The notes under the pieces were generated by a model. The model saw nothing but the letters and a program-made list of their open reading frames with translations. It was not told the DNA's origin and ran no database searches. Below, in pieces: positions 12,251-25,416 of a DNA stretch of 64,000 nt. The position numbers and the translations under genes were made by a program. Numbering within the stretch: the first letter of the stretch is position 1; the number at the start of each line of letters is the position of its first letter. This stretch comes from Pomacea canaliculata (lineage: Eukaryota > Mollusca > Gastropoda > Architaenioglossa > Ampullariidae), in the NCBI RefSeq assembly GCF_003073045.1, contig NC_037592.1, positions 9,886,007-9,950,006 on the forward strand, given 5' to 3'.

Positions 12251-13139
12251 ATACATCTACACTCATTGCACGAGCACAAGCACGTGCTCTCATGCACACA
12301 CCACACAGACATGCGCAAGAGAGAGGATATGTGGAGAGAAAGAGATAAAATCCACATGTACAACAATGCTTCGTATTAAAGACTTGACATTATCTTGCAA
12401 ATTGCTCTACTTTGAATGCAAGCAGATTTCACATAGAACCACTTTATTGACCAGAGTCAGATCCTGCCAAATTACTTATAGCAGCATTTTAATATGCTTT
12501 ATTTGGTGGTACTGATTTATACCCACTGCTTGTTAACCTATGGAGCTTTGAATGCGTAAGCATAGCTTTTAAGCTATTACTACATTCCCCCAATCGGTAA
12601 CTTACTTAGATCTAATATAATGTAGTATGTAGCACAGTTCTATTCACATCAGATCCAGATGACACCACCAAAACAGATGTTGAACCATGTGTACAATGTT
12701 TGAGTGGTCAAAAGGAAGCTTATATGATCAGCCCCTTTTGAACAGGCCACACGAAAGGAGCACTTGACTGAGAATGGGTAATAGTTAACCAGCACATGCT
12801 TGCATATTTTACCTGCAGGTACTCTCTCAAATTCTCTTCCACACACAAAACTACATGTAACATAGTTATGAGAGTTTTTACAAACATGCACATCCATAAA
12901 TACATATGCACTGCCCATTATCTGGTCTGCTAACAGAATAAACTGCCAACTCATCTTTAGTACCTATAAAATAAAAACATAGAACATTTATAGAGCACTT
13001 TCCCTAGCATCAGCCTGGGTCAATATATACTTACACATACATATATAAATATATACAGCTACATGAGCACACTTTTTTTTTTTTAAGGTAGACATCAAAT
13101 GCACCTTCATCAATCAAACACAGCACACAAATAAACACA
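12251..13139. other. non-coding, microsatellite-rich
   Basis: Contains CA/TA-rich tracts and short poly(T), and no exon-like frame. A motif near 12985 (AACATTTATAGAGCACTTT) resembles the shared tail seen in dispersed non-LTR elements elsewhere, but it is too short to call. Confidence 0.4.
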
Positions 13140-13293
13140 CACACAGAGGGTGCAGGAAGCCGGAGTACCTGGGGAAAACCACTGATGGTCAGCCCTGTAG
13201 AAGGGTATCACATCCAGAGTCAGGTATACAGGACAAACCCATGACACCTGAGCCTCAATGCCATGGTGACGGGCGCTTTAACCACTGTGCCAC
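13140..13293 (-). mobile_element. degenerate tRNA-related SINE relic
   Basis: The minus strand starts with GTGGCACAGTGGTTAAAGCG, an A-box-like tRNA head. A B-box-like GGGTTTGTCC follows, and it ends near CCAGGTACTCCGGCTTCC, a tail common to several animal SINE/LINE groups. It differs from the two SINEs at 3650 and 6001. No target-site duplication is visible, which suggests an old copy. Confidence 0.5.
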
Positions 13294-13480
13294 TAATCAA
13301 CTAAGAATATTTATTGCTGAGGCTAATTTATAAGAGGCAGATAAATTACTAATACTATTTTGTAATGCTCTTCCTTTGCAGTTTGTTAAATGGGTAACAA
13401 CAAACAGTTCCCTCCTATTTATTGAATGAAGAATCTTTAATTATGAACACCTTACTCAGCAGAGGAACAAATGGCTTACT

Positions 13481-14034
13481 TAAAGACCAACCTGAACGGT
13501 TTGCATTTTTTTCAGATATCAGTATATATATCTGATATAAAACTAACCTGTAAATTTCAGCCTTCAAAACCTATCTGTTAATTATCTGCTACGATTCGTA
13601 CCTGCGATCAATGAGTGCTAATAACAGTGTACTACGTCACATTGGTACACCATTCACAACATTGCCTACAGTCAACACCAATCAGACAGAGAGAATGAGC
13701 AATAGTTCAGATTATTCGGACGCTGACAGTCTGCATTTCTCGTGGTTCTGAAAAACTGCTACTTTACCATAAGAAATGCAGACTTTCAATATCTGAATAA
13801 CCTAAACTGTTGCTCTGATTGGTGTTGAAAGCTGGCAATGTTGTGAATGGCGTACCAACGTGACGTAGTACACTGCTAGTGGAGCTTGTTGATTGCAGGT
13901 ACGAATTGTGTATTTTGCTAGCAGATAATTAATTAATTAATGGGTTTTGGAAGCTGAAATTTACAGGTTAGGCTTATATCACATATACCTACCGATATCT
14001 GCAAAAAACACAAACCATTCAGGTTGGTCTTTAA
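13481..14034. mobile_element. foldback (palindromic) DNA element
   Basis: Two arms of about 250 bp (13481-13740 and 13775-14034) are imperfect reverse complements along their whole length. Both begin TAAAGACCAACCTGAA and share blocks such as CCTGTAAATTTCAGC and GTGTACTACGTCAC. The short centre carries no frame. TTAA occurs at both outer edges, so the duplicated target could be TTAA or TA. This is the structure of a foldback MITE; the family is undetermined. Confidence 0.8.
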
Positions 14035-17000
14035 ATGTTGGGTCATGATGCATTGATCATTTAAAGCTCAAGCTTCTCAGGCAAAATTCAACATCTGGTA
14101 CCTGTAAATTGCTATTCCATCAATACATCTAGACTGGTATTATTTAAGATACCAACATCTTTATCACTAGACCTAACAAAAAATTAGCCAGGCAGCAAGG
14201 AAATGTGAGCAAACAAGCAAGTAAACGAACAAAAAAGCATTGTAGCTGTAGTGCATTATTTTAGAAAACATTTTGCATGACCTTCAACTGTCTTAATGCC
14301 ACCAGTGAACATTCCACCACAGTCAGTTAAAACATGTATTTATGCAAAGATGAATGATGAAAAAAGCAAGATAGTATAATAGCCTCTGATCATAAGGCTA
14401 AGAGCATGTTTGCCTACATTACCCTTATACCCTCTTTACTGCAATGATCTTTCTTAGAAATCTAAATGTTTGAGCACTTTCCATTTTGTTTGGCCTTACA
14501 GACTCAGCCATATTAGTTCTTACTTTACTGTTTATTCAGCTGAAATGCTTGTTTGTGTTTGCAATGTCCTGGTTGGATTATGAAACTATTAGTCCTGGTG
14601 CCTGTTTCATAAGCTCTAGCAAGCTAAAACAACATTTTAATAAGCATAAGAGAGATCTCATTACACTTCTTGTGTGTAGTGCATTGATGGTCACTGTGCT
14701 CACACTGACTACATTTACAATGTACTACCAATGCACTAGTTCTCCTTTACCTCTCAGTCTCAAATGTTTGAGTAGTTCAGTTGCTTTACTTATGCTGATC
14801 TTCCATACTTTAAAAGTTACACTTTAAAGGTTTAGCTGCTACTTGATTTTCTTTTCAATGTTAAGTAGAATTTCAGAACTTACTCTGTTCCTTTCCAACA
14901 CTATGGGCATTCATCAAATTCAGCTTAACACACTTCTCTTAAATATATGCTCTCTCTTGGGCCTATCTGTCCATATAAGATGGGGTTTTTTGGTTGTTGT
15001 AGTTGTTGCTACTGCTGTGTTTTATTTTAGGCTGGCTGGGACACCAGGTTGCACCCAGGTTGACCCAAAACAGTGAAATACTTGTACTCTTGATGTCCCC
15101 TCCCTAATCTGACATGCTGGCAAAAATGACTGGCTTCCTCTTCTCACCCCATCTCTCTCTCACTGTGTGTGAGATTAGTGCTATCTCAAATTATGATACT
15201 GTCCATGTTTGTTCTGCATTAGTAGGAATATTTTCATCTGCACATTGTCACAATTGCTTCTGTGCAGCATTGTGGAGCCAGTGGCAAAGTCATAGAATGA
15301 AGAAAGTAACAAAAATAAAATGCTCCTGAATAGCATATAGCTGTCAAACATAGCCTATGACCTTCCCATAATCAAAACAAATATTCCTGCCAGATTTGGT
15401 GGAGATCCGACTAAATGTGTGGATATGATCATAAATGACATATGTCATAGCATGTTTTAAAATAGCTTGGTGTCTGTTGTCAAAGAGATCAGCTTGGAGC
15501 TTTCATTTAAAAATCTGGATCACTTTGTTCTCAAAGCAAAAAGAGGTAATATATCTACAACCCAAAGAAAAATGCAACACTTGGTCGCCAATATTGAAGG
15601 TTAACACAGATTGATGAATTATTGACTGCACATCTACTCAAGAGGACAATTGGTACATCTGTTTTAATATGTCCATGGTGATGGAAGATTATGGACTGTT
15701 GCCAGAGTTGTGTTCAATTATCATAAATGGAGGACCTCTAAAAATCTATTTTGTAGAACAGATGAAATTAATTTGAGTTGTATAGCAATTCTCTCTCTCT
15801 CACACACACACAGAGGAATACCTAGCAGGACATCTCTTCCCACCTCTCTCTCACACGTACACTCTTCCCCTTTACATGGTAATGAGCTAGTGATTTTTTT
15901 TTTAAAAACCAAAGCACCTTAGGATTCACAAAATGCATCAACAGAATATACAGTAAATAGGATTCATGTTAAATGTGATTAATGGTGAGAAAATAAGATG
16001 TGATGTATGCTTACATTTAACATCCTGGCACCATGACAAAGTGGCAGCTGTATTGAAAATAGTTGCACACCTGGGACAGCATCTGCAACCAGGTGGAAAA
16101 AAGCACCAAACATGAGCTTCAATAAATGAAGCCACCACAGGCACAGCTGTTTATGCTGTAAAAATGTCTCTTTTTAAAGTAAAATTTCCATTTTTTAGAA
16201 TTACTACACACTAGAACAAATAAGAATATCCTCCCAAACATTCTTTTACAAACTTCAAAGGAACACAGCATGTTCTCAATATCCATTCCTATGAATGCTG
16301 AACTGTTATTAATACTTAGGGGTGCAAATTGAGGCATGTGTGCTCAAGGACTGACAATAATCACTTCAGTGACATAAAGTGTGCTACACCACCTGGATAA
16401 TAGTCTCATTTACATAGGCAAAGGATGGGCTGGTTATCTCCTGATGTCATCAAATTGTCCATCCCAATCACAGGTACTTTTGAATTATTGAATTATCCTT
16501 TATTTTGTGCCATTAAAGGAAGAATAGTTTTTTTCAACTATTTTTGCATACACACACATAAGCAAACAGCAGAAGAAAAAAAAAAAACCCAAATATTATT
16601 ATGCACAACATAAACAAAAATAAATGTATGCTGAAATACATACTGACATATATGGTTTGTTCATGCCTGTCAGATTTCATATTTTATCACTACTCCTATC
16701 TTAAACTCAGTTTTTTTAAAAACAAGCACCATATGTACACCACATGTCGCATAGATGGCATGACACTTTTTTAAAGCAACTGAAATGGGGACTTGCTGGG
16801 AGTGGCTAAGTGGCTGGGAATACAGCCTTTACATTTTGCAGTCAGAAAAACTGAGCTGTTATGTGAAGTTATTTCTGAGAGATTCTTCCCTTTCATTTTA
16901 AAAATACATTTCAAATGGAAGAGGTGGAGGGGGGAACGACTCCTGATACATTAAAAAATGATAATCATCAACAACTTTTCCACATGGCATAGTAGCAGAA

Positions 17001-17159
17001 ACACATTTCTAAAGAATGTGAGAATGTCTAGAAGTGCTATGCACAAACAGCACGTGCAAACTTGACTTTCCAATTTGTGTAAACAGTAGCAGTAGTAGGG
17101 AGAGGAAATGAAAATTGAAGAAACATGTTTTCTCAAGAACTCTACTGATGTGAAAAATA
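14035..17159. other. intergenic, no gene supported
   Basis: About 3 kb of AT-rich DNA. A 113-codon frame at 14486-14827 and a 77-codon frame at 14843-15076 are hydrophobic and T-rich but show no family motif, exon boundary or coding texture. I see no further feature. Confidence 0.45.
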
Positions 17160-17297
17160 AATTGGTGCGAACTTGTTTCATAACTAACTGTGTGTTAAAT
17201 GTCTGTATGAGTATGTATGCCTGCCTTTGTGAGCAAAAGAAAAATTTCTGTCTTGGGTATCCTTGACAGACAATAAAGTCTGATTTGATTTGATCTG
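17160..17297 (+). mobile_element. L2/CR1-type LINE 3' tail
   Basis: Contains gagcaaaagaaaaatttctg, then GACAATAAAGTCTGATTTGA and short TTTGA repeats. The same tail occurs in reverse orientation at 58307-58400, where it follows a recognisable reverse-transcriptase C-terminus. This copy holds only the 3' end, as expected for 5' truncation during target-primed insertion. Confidence 0.65.
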
Positions 17298-19529
17298 ATA
17301 AGTCAGACAATTTACTGCTATTTCCTTTCATTTACTAACAGAACAAAACTGACAGAGTAGGAAAAGTTTGGATGCATAGTGAACACTTAGTCCATAATCA
17401 CAGGGAAGTAACAAAGACTTGACGTTTGCCCAGGAACCAAAAGCTGCTAGTATATCCCAATCATCTTCCTTGCAGACTGGTCAGCAGATTGTGCTTGTCC
17501 CCTTTTTTGTTTCTCTGGAAGACCTTAATGCTGAGAAATATATTCACTGCTACAGTGAGGAAGCGCATAAAAACGTATTAATTTTTTTTTAAAAACATTA
17601 ATCTGCTTCCTAACTTTTCTGGGAAGCCTAAAATTGCAAAATTAAAACCCTACACACCTAAGAGCCATTAAACCCAAATGGCACTATCCATATGGTCACC
17701 TATACATTTAAAAATGCACAGAAATCGACAAACAAAAGAAAAAATATGGCATGTCTCTGTCAGGGATGATCTGAGATTATAAGAGATATGTTTTTACAAA
17801 TTTTCTCTTAAGAGTGTTGAGACTTTGAAGAAAAAGAAAATAATGAAATGAGTGGTCTGATTGATGACGTGGAAACAAAAGATAGACACTTTATAATCTA
17901 TTCATCGGGTGATGGAAAGTCATATGACACAAAGGATAAGTGCAAAATATTGTCATATGGACAAAACAAAATCCAGTCAACATGTCTTGATTTGTGAGTA
18001 GGTGTTTTCACTGTCTTTCAATCTTCTGTCCATACTCCTGCTCTAAACCTTTGCATAAACTCTTGCATTCTATCCATTTCTCCCACAAAGACAGTCATAT
18101 ACAAACAACAGCCATTATCAGTCAAACTCTTTTCCACACCACATTCACCACTCAGACTTGAAGGCTACGATCAAATGCTCTCTGAAAACATATTTGTTCA
18201 GTCACTAAGTACTATCCCTGAATTACTTTCCTGAATTTTTAATGCAATATTGTCCATCATGTGCACCATTATGTAACTACTTCTAGTTCTACAGTGTTTG
18301 CAATCTATATATTCCTTCATATCTTTATTCACTGCATTACATTCTACTGTTGTATTTCATCTTTATGTTGTTCAGTGTGCCTATACATATCTCACTATCC
18401 ACTGTTTGTTACCTAATGTTCAAATGTTCCTTTTTATTATTACTCAGTGCAGAGAGTGTGACCTATCCTGATTGTAATGCTTAAATACCAAGTGCACAAA
18501 TTATTATTATAAAAATGTTCAACTTGCTGCCAACAAAGTGCAGCTACAATTTTCAAGAAGGTGATATAATGCCATAAATGTATTGTGGGGCTTCTTAGAC
18601 TTAATCAAAGCTTTATACCTTCTCTCTAAAATAACCTTTCGTCCTATGTAGATAACAAAACTATAATTATATTATAAACACACCATAGCAAAACACTGTT
18701 TGACACAAGTGGAGTACTAAAATAAAATGAGAGGAGTTGATTTTAGGTTTTTTAAAATTAATTTACAATAATTTTTGAAGATTTATCTGAATCTCTGCGT
18801 AAAGGATTCAAGAATGTACAATTTTAACAGTCAATGAGAACTTGATGAATGAATGTTTTTAATGATAAATTCATTTTTTAGTCATATTTATCACTGTTTG
18901 TGTGTCAGATTGCTGACTTTGTGTGTTTAACACCATGTATATCATCTGTTGGGCACGCCTACTCTCCTCCAAATATAATTTTCAAACATAGCTGGATATT
19001 TTACTTGCTAGCACTTCATACTATCTTTAAAAAAAATAAATTCAATAATAAACAGATCAGCGGAATGATGGAAAGAGCGACAAGTAAGAGGAAGATTCTT
19101 CGTTTGAATTCTCAAAAATAAACGAATTCTGATAGAGTCAACCGTTAAATCAGAACTAGTTTCTTACCTTCTGATCCAAGTACAAGCCAACGGGCTAAAT
19201 GAGGCCACTAAGTTACTAGCGTGGCAATCCTGTGTACTTCTATGTCACAGATGCGTCTATGCCAGACGACGTTGACGTCTTATTTTAAGCTGGTTAATTT
19301 ACCTTCGCATTAGCTTAATGAATTATGCAGCTTACACATGATTTTCATTAATATAACTGATATAATCAATATAACTCTATAAGTATTTACGATTCCTATA
19401 AAACAAAACAAAAACTATTTGTAAAGATCCCTTCATCTGTATTTTCGTAGCTGAAGTCCTACTCTGCATTGCAAGTGGAGGGAAAAGCAAAAACGTCTTT
19501 TTCTTGACAACCGATTGACTTAATAAATA
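17298..19529. other. intergenic; right end is the RAD51AP1 promoter side
   Basis: Non-coding. A stretch at about 18100-18510 ends in AAATTATTATTAT and resembles the 3' end of a dispersed element, but I cannot assign it. Near 19270 the sequence contains GTTGACGTC, a CRE-like half palindrome, about 260 bp upstream of the RAD51AP1 start codon. Confidence 0.4.
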
Positions 19530-22500
19530 ATGGGGGAACGTCGTTCTGCAAGGTATACCAATGAATATTTTTATGAAAGTAAATATGTAAGGCTTGGAAA
19601 ATAGGGGGGATGAGCAATTTTTAGCTAATTACACTAGTGAATTATCTTCAAATTCGAATAATACTATAAAACACAAAATATATTAATGCATGTACAGTAA
19701 TATGGTTTTCATGAAATCCATTTATCGAAAGCTGCATACGTACAGTATAACGTATCCTGAGAAATTTATTAGATTGTATCACAATGTATTATAGAATGCA
19801 AACATTTATAGATGCGCCTTACTGCAGATGATATATACTTAGTCTTTGTTGCAACTTTCTTTGTTCAGCCATATTTTTATACTTTGAAAATGTGTGTGTT
19901 TCATAACTCATTTCATTTCTGGAACACAGTTTCTTTACACCAGTTACAATCAGAATATTTCATATGTTCTTAAAGGTCTCATAAACAAGTTAACTATGCC
20001 AAGTTTGATGATGAACTGGATGGTACGAAGTCTTTTTATATTTATGTACAAAAAATACTATATATGTATTAATCTCTCATGAATTAGAATTTACTAATAT
20101 ATATAAAATATATAATACTAATTTATTACCCATTCTCAAAGTTTGGAAAGAGATAAGAACTTTAATCTGTGCTTTCCTTTTATTTTTGACTATCTCAAGC
20201 ATACACGTATATAAATAAATGAAGGTGCATATACACAGACACTGACATACATATACACACAACTGTTTTTAAAAAATTGCTTGTTTCTTTTGGGGAGTTA
20301 ATTTGAATTCTTGTTGAAAAGTGTTTTCCCTATCTACATGGCGTAAACTGCCCTAAGAGAAGTGAACAATGTACTCATAACTTTTTGAATCTTATTGAAC
20401 AAAATTTTATCATTTATTCTAACAGTAAATATTTTGTTGTGAAATATTTCATACTCATCTATATTATTTCAGTAATATTAATTTGTATCCTTAATTTAAA
20501 AAAAATAGGTGTGTTTGTCATCATCCAAATCATGCATGTTTTGCATTAGAAACTAGAAAGCTTCCAATATCAATGCCCTTTAGGAACACTGACATAAAGT
20601 TTATTTTATAGTGTATGGTCTTATTTGTTTGGTGTTTGTTCCTTTTCTTGGTCATATGGTCCTTTTCTTCAGATGATTTTGTGGACTCGACACCACCACC
20701 ATCTAAAAAGCAGAAGAAAATTGATATCAAAGAATGTACACAAAAGGAGAAGAAGAAAGATGAAAATGTGACAAGTTTTCACAATGCTGAAATGAAGAAA
20801 GCAACAGCAAATGCCAAACGGTGTGTAATCAATGATACCCTTCAATGTGTTGTGAAAAATCTTAAATAACAGTTATTAGATTGACTTAAAAGATCTTATA
20901 AATGCTGTATATGTGTTTCTGTGTGTATGTATTTATAGTGTGCATGTGTGTTTTTGTGTTGTTTTTTTTTAACATGTGGGTAATTGGATATTTGTAATAT
21001 TTATTTCAATGGTTGTTTTGCAGGGTGCCAGTGGAAGAAAAAGTGTATGAACGAGATCTGCAAGCAGCCCTTGAGCTCTCTCTCGTCAACACTCAGAATA
21101 ATAGAGAATGTTCTCCAGACCATGTTCATCACAGCATTCCTGCAACAGAGATAGCAGCTAAAAGTGTGACCATTATTCTTTTAAAAATAGCATTTAAAGA
21201 TCATAATAAATGAAAGATCTGTGTAGCGCATATTCACACTCGTAAAGAGCATGCACTTAGTGCTTAGACAAGAATGAGACATGGACAGCATACAAGGAAC
21301 AGAAGAATAAATACCAGTATTGATGATGAATCGAAGACAAATATAGAAAACACAAAGATCTTCCATCAGAGCATATATTAGTCAAGTTGCTTATTAACTG
21401 CTTATTCAAATGGAAATTCCCATCAGTTATCAGTTTATAGACATAGAAGCTGATCCTTTTGTCGCTGTGCTGATGCTGTGTCGCTGTGCTTTTCTTTTAA
21501 AGGTGTAGAAGATAAAGCATTTTTGTTTCCATTGATCTAGTTTGCAATATGATCAAAGTGGCTTTTTTTTTTTTTTTTTTTTTCCTTTCTGGATATTTTC
21601 TCTAGGATTGGATGACATCCAATTCAAGAAAATGCAGTCACCTGTGAAGTCTGTGTCTGGTACTGGTGTTCCAGACACCGATGAGATTGAATTTCTTGGG
21701 ACTGTTGTATGCAGTGCCAATAACTCACCACAACCAAGACGGCAAGCAGCAGCCATGAAAGACTTTAATTCTGCTGATGATAGTGAAAGTAAATACTAAA
21801 TGACAAACACTTAGCATCTTATATGTTTATAAACATATTGTTTATAAAATGTGTAGACTTTATTTTAAATTGGTGGGGGAATGTTTTCCATTTGGTTGTA
21901 TATTTGGTTGTGTATATATATATACACTCGCATGCATTTATAAGCTTATCATAGTGCATGTATTTTACAGGGTGTGCAGTCCCATATCTGTAAAAGGTAT
22001 TTAGAAATCTGTATGACTTAAATTCCTCTATCAGATAATTTTCTTTACTTTTTTCATTTTTTCAACTTTCTGTGCTTGAGCTTTTTTCTCTCTTGTGGTG
22101 TATTCAGGTTCTGATGAGGAGGACTTAAGTGCTGATGAAGAATATACTAGTGACTGTAGTGACAATGACAGTGATTTTGATGGTGGCAGTAGTTCAAAAA
22201 GGAAAGCAACAGATAAATCAAAGACATCGTCATCACTGAAAAAAACAGTTGCAAAAAAATCCACACCAAAAATTTCTTCCAAGAAAAGCAAGAAATTTGG
22301 TAAGCCTGTACTAATAAGCTTTGTAGAACTGCATAGAGTTATCTCCCATTTTTTAGAGGTGGGGGGGTGGGATCTTTTACGCTACTTCCACTATTTGAAC
22401 TACCTCAATTTCTTTCATACCCATTTCCACCCAAAACAACAACAACAAAATCACATGACTGCATACATGCATGAAACAGTTACTCTTTCATGTAACTGCT

Positions 22501-23687
22501 AACCTAAGTTGGAAAGAAACAAGTTTTCACCATGACCTGCAAACAGAAATGTCATAGGCTGTAATAGTAACCCCTTTTTTTTTTTTAAGGAGTTGATGCA
22601 CAGAAGCAGAGTGTATCGAATCCTGTTAGTGAGCATTTGACATCTTCAACAGCCTTGTCTCGTTCTTCAGCATCAGGCTCAGGGAACAACCCTCTGTCAT
22701 GCAGAAAGCCTGCTTGGACCCCACCAGGTAAGAACACCTCATCAAGTGATAAACCTGATGACAAAACTAGTGGAGATGATTGCAAGGATTAGGGCAGCTG
22801 TTCCTTGGCGCCTTTTTTTTTTTTTAAAGTTTTCTTTGTGGAAAGTACTTCAACAGAAATGATTGATCTGGTGAACTGTTTGAGGTGTACTTTACCTTCA
22901 GCAGCAGTTCAAACCATTTCAGTCAAAGTAGTTCAGTATGGGCTGTTAACCTAGTTCAAGGCTCTCCCAGGCCTTTGACTGGAAAATAAAAGGTGACTGT
23001 AGGAGAGTGCTGAGGTTCATCTTCCACATTCTTTAAGACATAATGAACCAAATGCAGTTAACTACTCTAGGCTATGGCAGCCTTTGCCTTTTTACAAATG
23101 ATTGTTATATTTCTTCTCTTCTGTTTTCATCTAAGACCTCTTATAGCTGCAGTCTGACTTGTGCAGAAGTCATGATCAGCAGATGAGATTTCAAAGATTG
23201 ATAGATATTACATCAATGTAAATCAAGTTCTAGATCGATAAAACTATCTGCTACTTCTACATACAACAGATATGGAAAAAGTCCAATGTATACTATGAAT
23301 AACTTCTGCCAACTTGAGTTAGTAGAGCAGGCTGTGATCAAAAGCTGTGGATGAAGGTGCATGTGTGGTGGGGCTGTGGCAACTAAAGACAGCCCCTTAA
23401 GAGCAGTTCTGAAATTATTTTATTATTGTGATTAACCTCTGTATTTCTATTAATCCTATTCACAACAATGAGAATAATTATTTTCATGGTAATTGCTGTT
23501 ATTCTAGAAGAAGAAAGCAGTTCATTGCCATTTGTTTTATATATTTATTTTTCAAGGTCAGAGTGATGGCACCAAGACACCCAAGAGCTTAGCTTTGAAA
23601 TCACCCTCATCAGGTCTTCGTCTTGGCCTATCTCGTCATGCTAGGATTAAACCACTGCATTCGTCGCCTGTTGTGAGCAGATCTTGA
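19530..23687 (+). CDS. RAD51-associated protein 1
   Basis: Nuclear factor that binds DNA and RAD51 and stimulates strand invasion (D-loop formation) in homologous recombination. Seven coding exons: 19530-19578, 20673-20820, 21024-21163, 21606-21788, 22108-22299, 22590-22727, 23557-23687. All phases match and give 326 aa, against about 335-352 in vertebrates. The N-terminus has basic text then DFVDSTPPPSKKQKK, like the vertebrate DDFVSAT-KKSR region. Residues 72-86 (KVYERDLQAALELSL) match the conserved YQRDLEVALALS helix. A middle acidic serine-rich part (SDEEDLSADEEYTSD) is followed by lysine-rich text. Near the end are AWTPP (about residues 279-283) and LRLGLSRHARIKPLH (304-318), nearly identical to the vertebrate RAD51-binding tail. 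The exon 1 donor (GTAAAT) was chosen because it alone keeps frame. The polyadenylation signal AATAAA is at 23876-23881. Confidence 0.93.
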
Positions 23688-23875
23688 GGCAAAAGGTGTT
23701 TTACAAAGACTTACAGCAAGTCTGAATTTCACTGTGATAATGTAGAGACCAGAATTGTGCTAGAAGTGGCACCTTGACCTAAGCATGGTTTTCATACTGT
23801 ACATATTCCAGAGCGAGTGAGTGTGTGTGTGTAGATGCATCATCTGGAATCAAAGAGTTGCTCTTAGCAAATTTC

Positions 23876-23881
23876 AATAAA
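23876..23881 (+). terminator. RAD51AP1 polyadenylation signal
   Basis: AATAAA lies 189 bp after the stop codon, in the only well-placed position downstream of the last exon. Confidence 0.7.
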
Positions 23882-23899
23882 AGTTTAAAAGCTTTTTAC

Positions 23900-24570
23900 C
23901 AGATGATTGTCACAGTTTAATGCAGCATCTTTAAGTTTTGAAAGAGTTTGTGTCCTGAAAACATTTCTAAACTTTATGGCAGAATATTTTGATCCTAAGA
24001 TGTTGAAGAGGAGCAAAAAAAGTGAAACAACTTCATCAAAAAATAAGGTTGTTAGTAATTTGTTCGTTTAACTCATAGTATTAAATTCCTGTTTGTCAAC
24101 TGCATTGCCTGCAAAACACTGCAATCAACAGTTACCACTTTAGAGACTTTCAAGGCTGGCCTGAAAACCGGCCTCCTTCGGTAATGCCTCTTGTTCCCTC
24201 CTTTCTGCTTCTTCTAGATTTCCTACTTTTTTTTATCACACTTGGAGGCCAGCTTTCAAGATAAAACTGGCAGTCATCTGCAAAGCATATACAGGTCCAT
24301 ACAGCATGGTTTCGAGGGATAGCGATGACGGCAAGACTCCCGCACTCGGTACCTTGAGAAGCCTACACTCCTGTAAGATATACTCTGTGGTTTATTTACC
24401 TCTCTTTCTCAACCTTATTCCGTCCCTCTCTACTTCGCACAGGTTTTTTTTATCTCACTTTGTAACTGGACTTGTTTCATACTACTCTTTTGTAGTAAAG
24501 CATTCCACTCAGTCAAAAGGGAGAAGCAAGGGTTCAACACAACACTTCAAAATCAAGCGTGTGTTCTTAA
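23900..24570. other. spacer between RAD51AP1 and the C1q block
   Basis: Non-coding apart from unremarkable short frames. Its right edge at about 24571 is the outer breakpoint of the first inverted arm: homology to the other three arms begins here. Confidence 0.5.
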
Positions 24571-25416
24571 AGACTAATGTGCTTGCTCAATGTGCAGTCG
24601 CTTTGTTTTCTGTGACAATGTATCACTTGTTCTGGTGAGTGTGTATGTGTACAAATAAGAGCATGTCGCGTTTTGTAGCTTTCATCCTTTCACAAGCATT
24701 CAAAACCGGGACTTTTTAAAACCAATTGAACCCCACATCACATAAAGTAACAAAACAAAGCTGACCGAACAGTCATTTATTCAGCACTGAAAAGGAGTAA
24801 ACTGACAAGATATATTCTTGAACCCTTCTTTCTTCGTGTACTGTATTTCTTTCATTGGCAATTTTCAAACATTTCTAGTGCAGAAAGCTTTTACTAAAAA
24901 AAAAACAAAAACTTACCAAAAAAAATCCACCAAAGCAATAAAAAAAGATCTAAACGAGATGTTAATGTTTGAAGCGGTTCAATGTTTCTAAATAACACGG
25001 TTCGTTATGTCAACCTGTGAAGTCGTCATCTTCAGCTGGACACGTGTCAAATTTACTCGCCCCGATTAAGATGTAGAGTGTAAGACAATTGGAATTATTT
25101 TGCGTTTTGTTCAACACATGATTGCTTCTTTTGTCTTAAGCTCTGATTTCTATCTAGTAAGATGTCTCTTAAATTAACACTTTATATGGTGGCACCATGA
25201 TTTTGAATTCCAGTCTTCGCCTCTATTTTATATAGTCCTTATTTCATGTTGTCGTTGCATTTATGTAGTAATCGTATTCTTTAAGGTTCAGTACAAAATA
25301 GAATAGGCGTTCTAGAAAGGGATGTTACTTAACATGAGTAACAGCAAAGAGGAATTCAGAGTGGCCAGGAGCATAATCGTGAGAAACGATTATTTGCAGA
25401 TACAGCTCAGACATAT

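Noticed and set aside
14486-15076. Two hydrophobic open frames of 113 and 77 codons
   Set aside because: They are T-rich with no family motif, no splice-supported boundary and no neighbouring exon in phase, so they look like chance frames.
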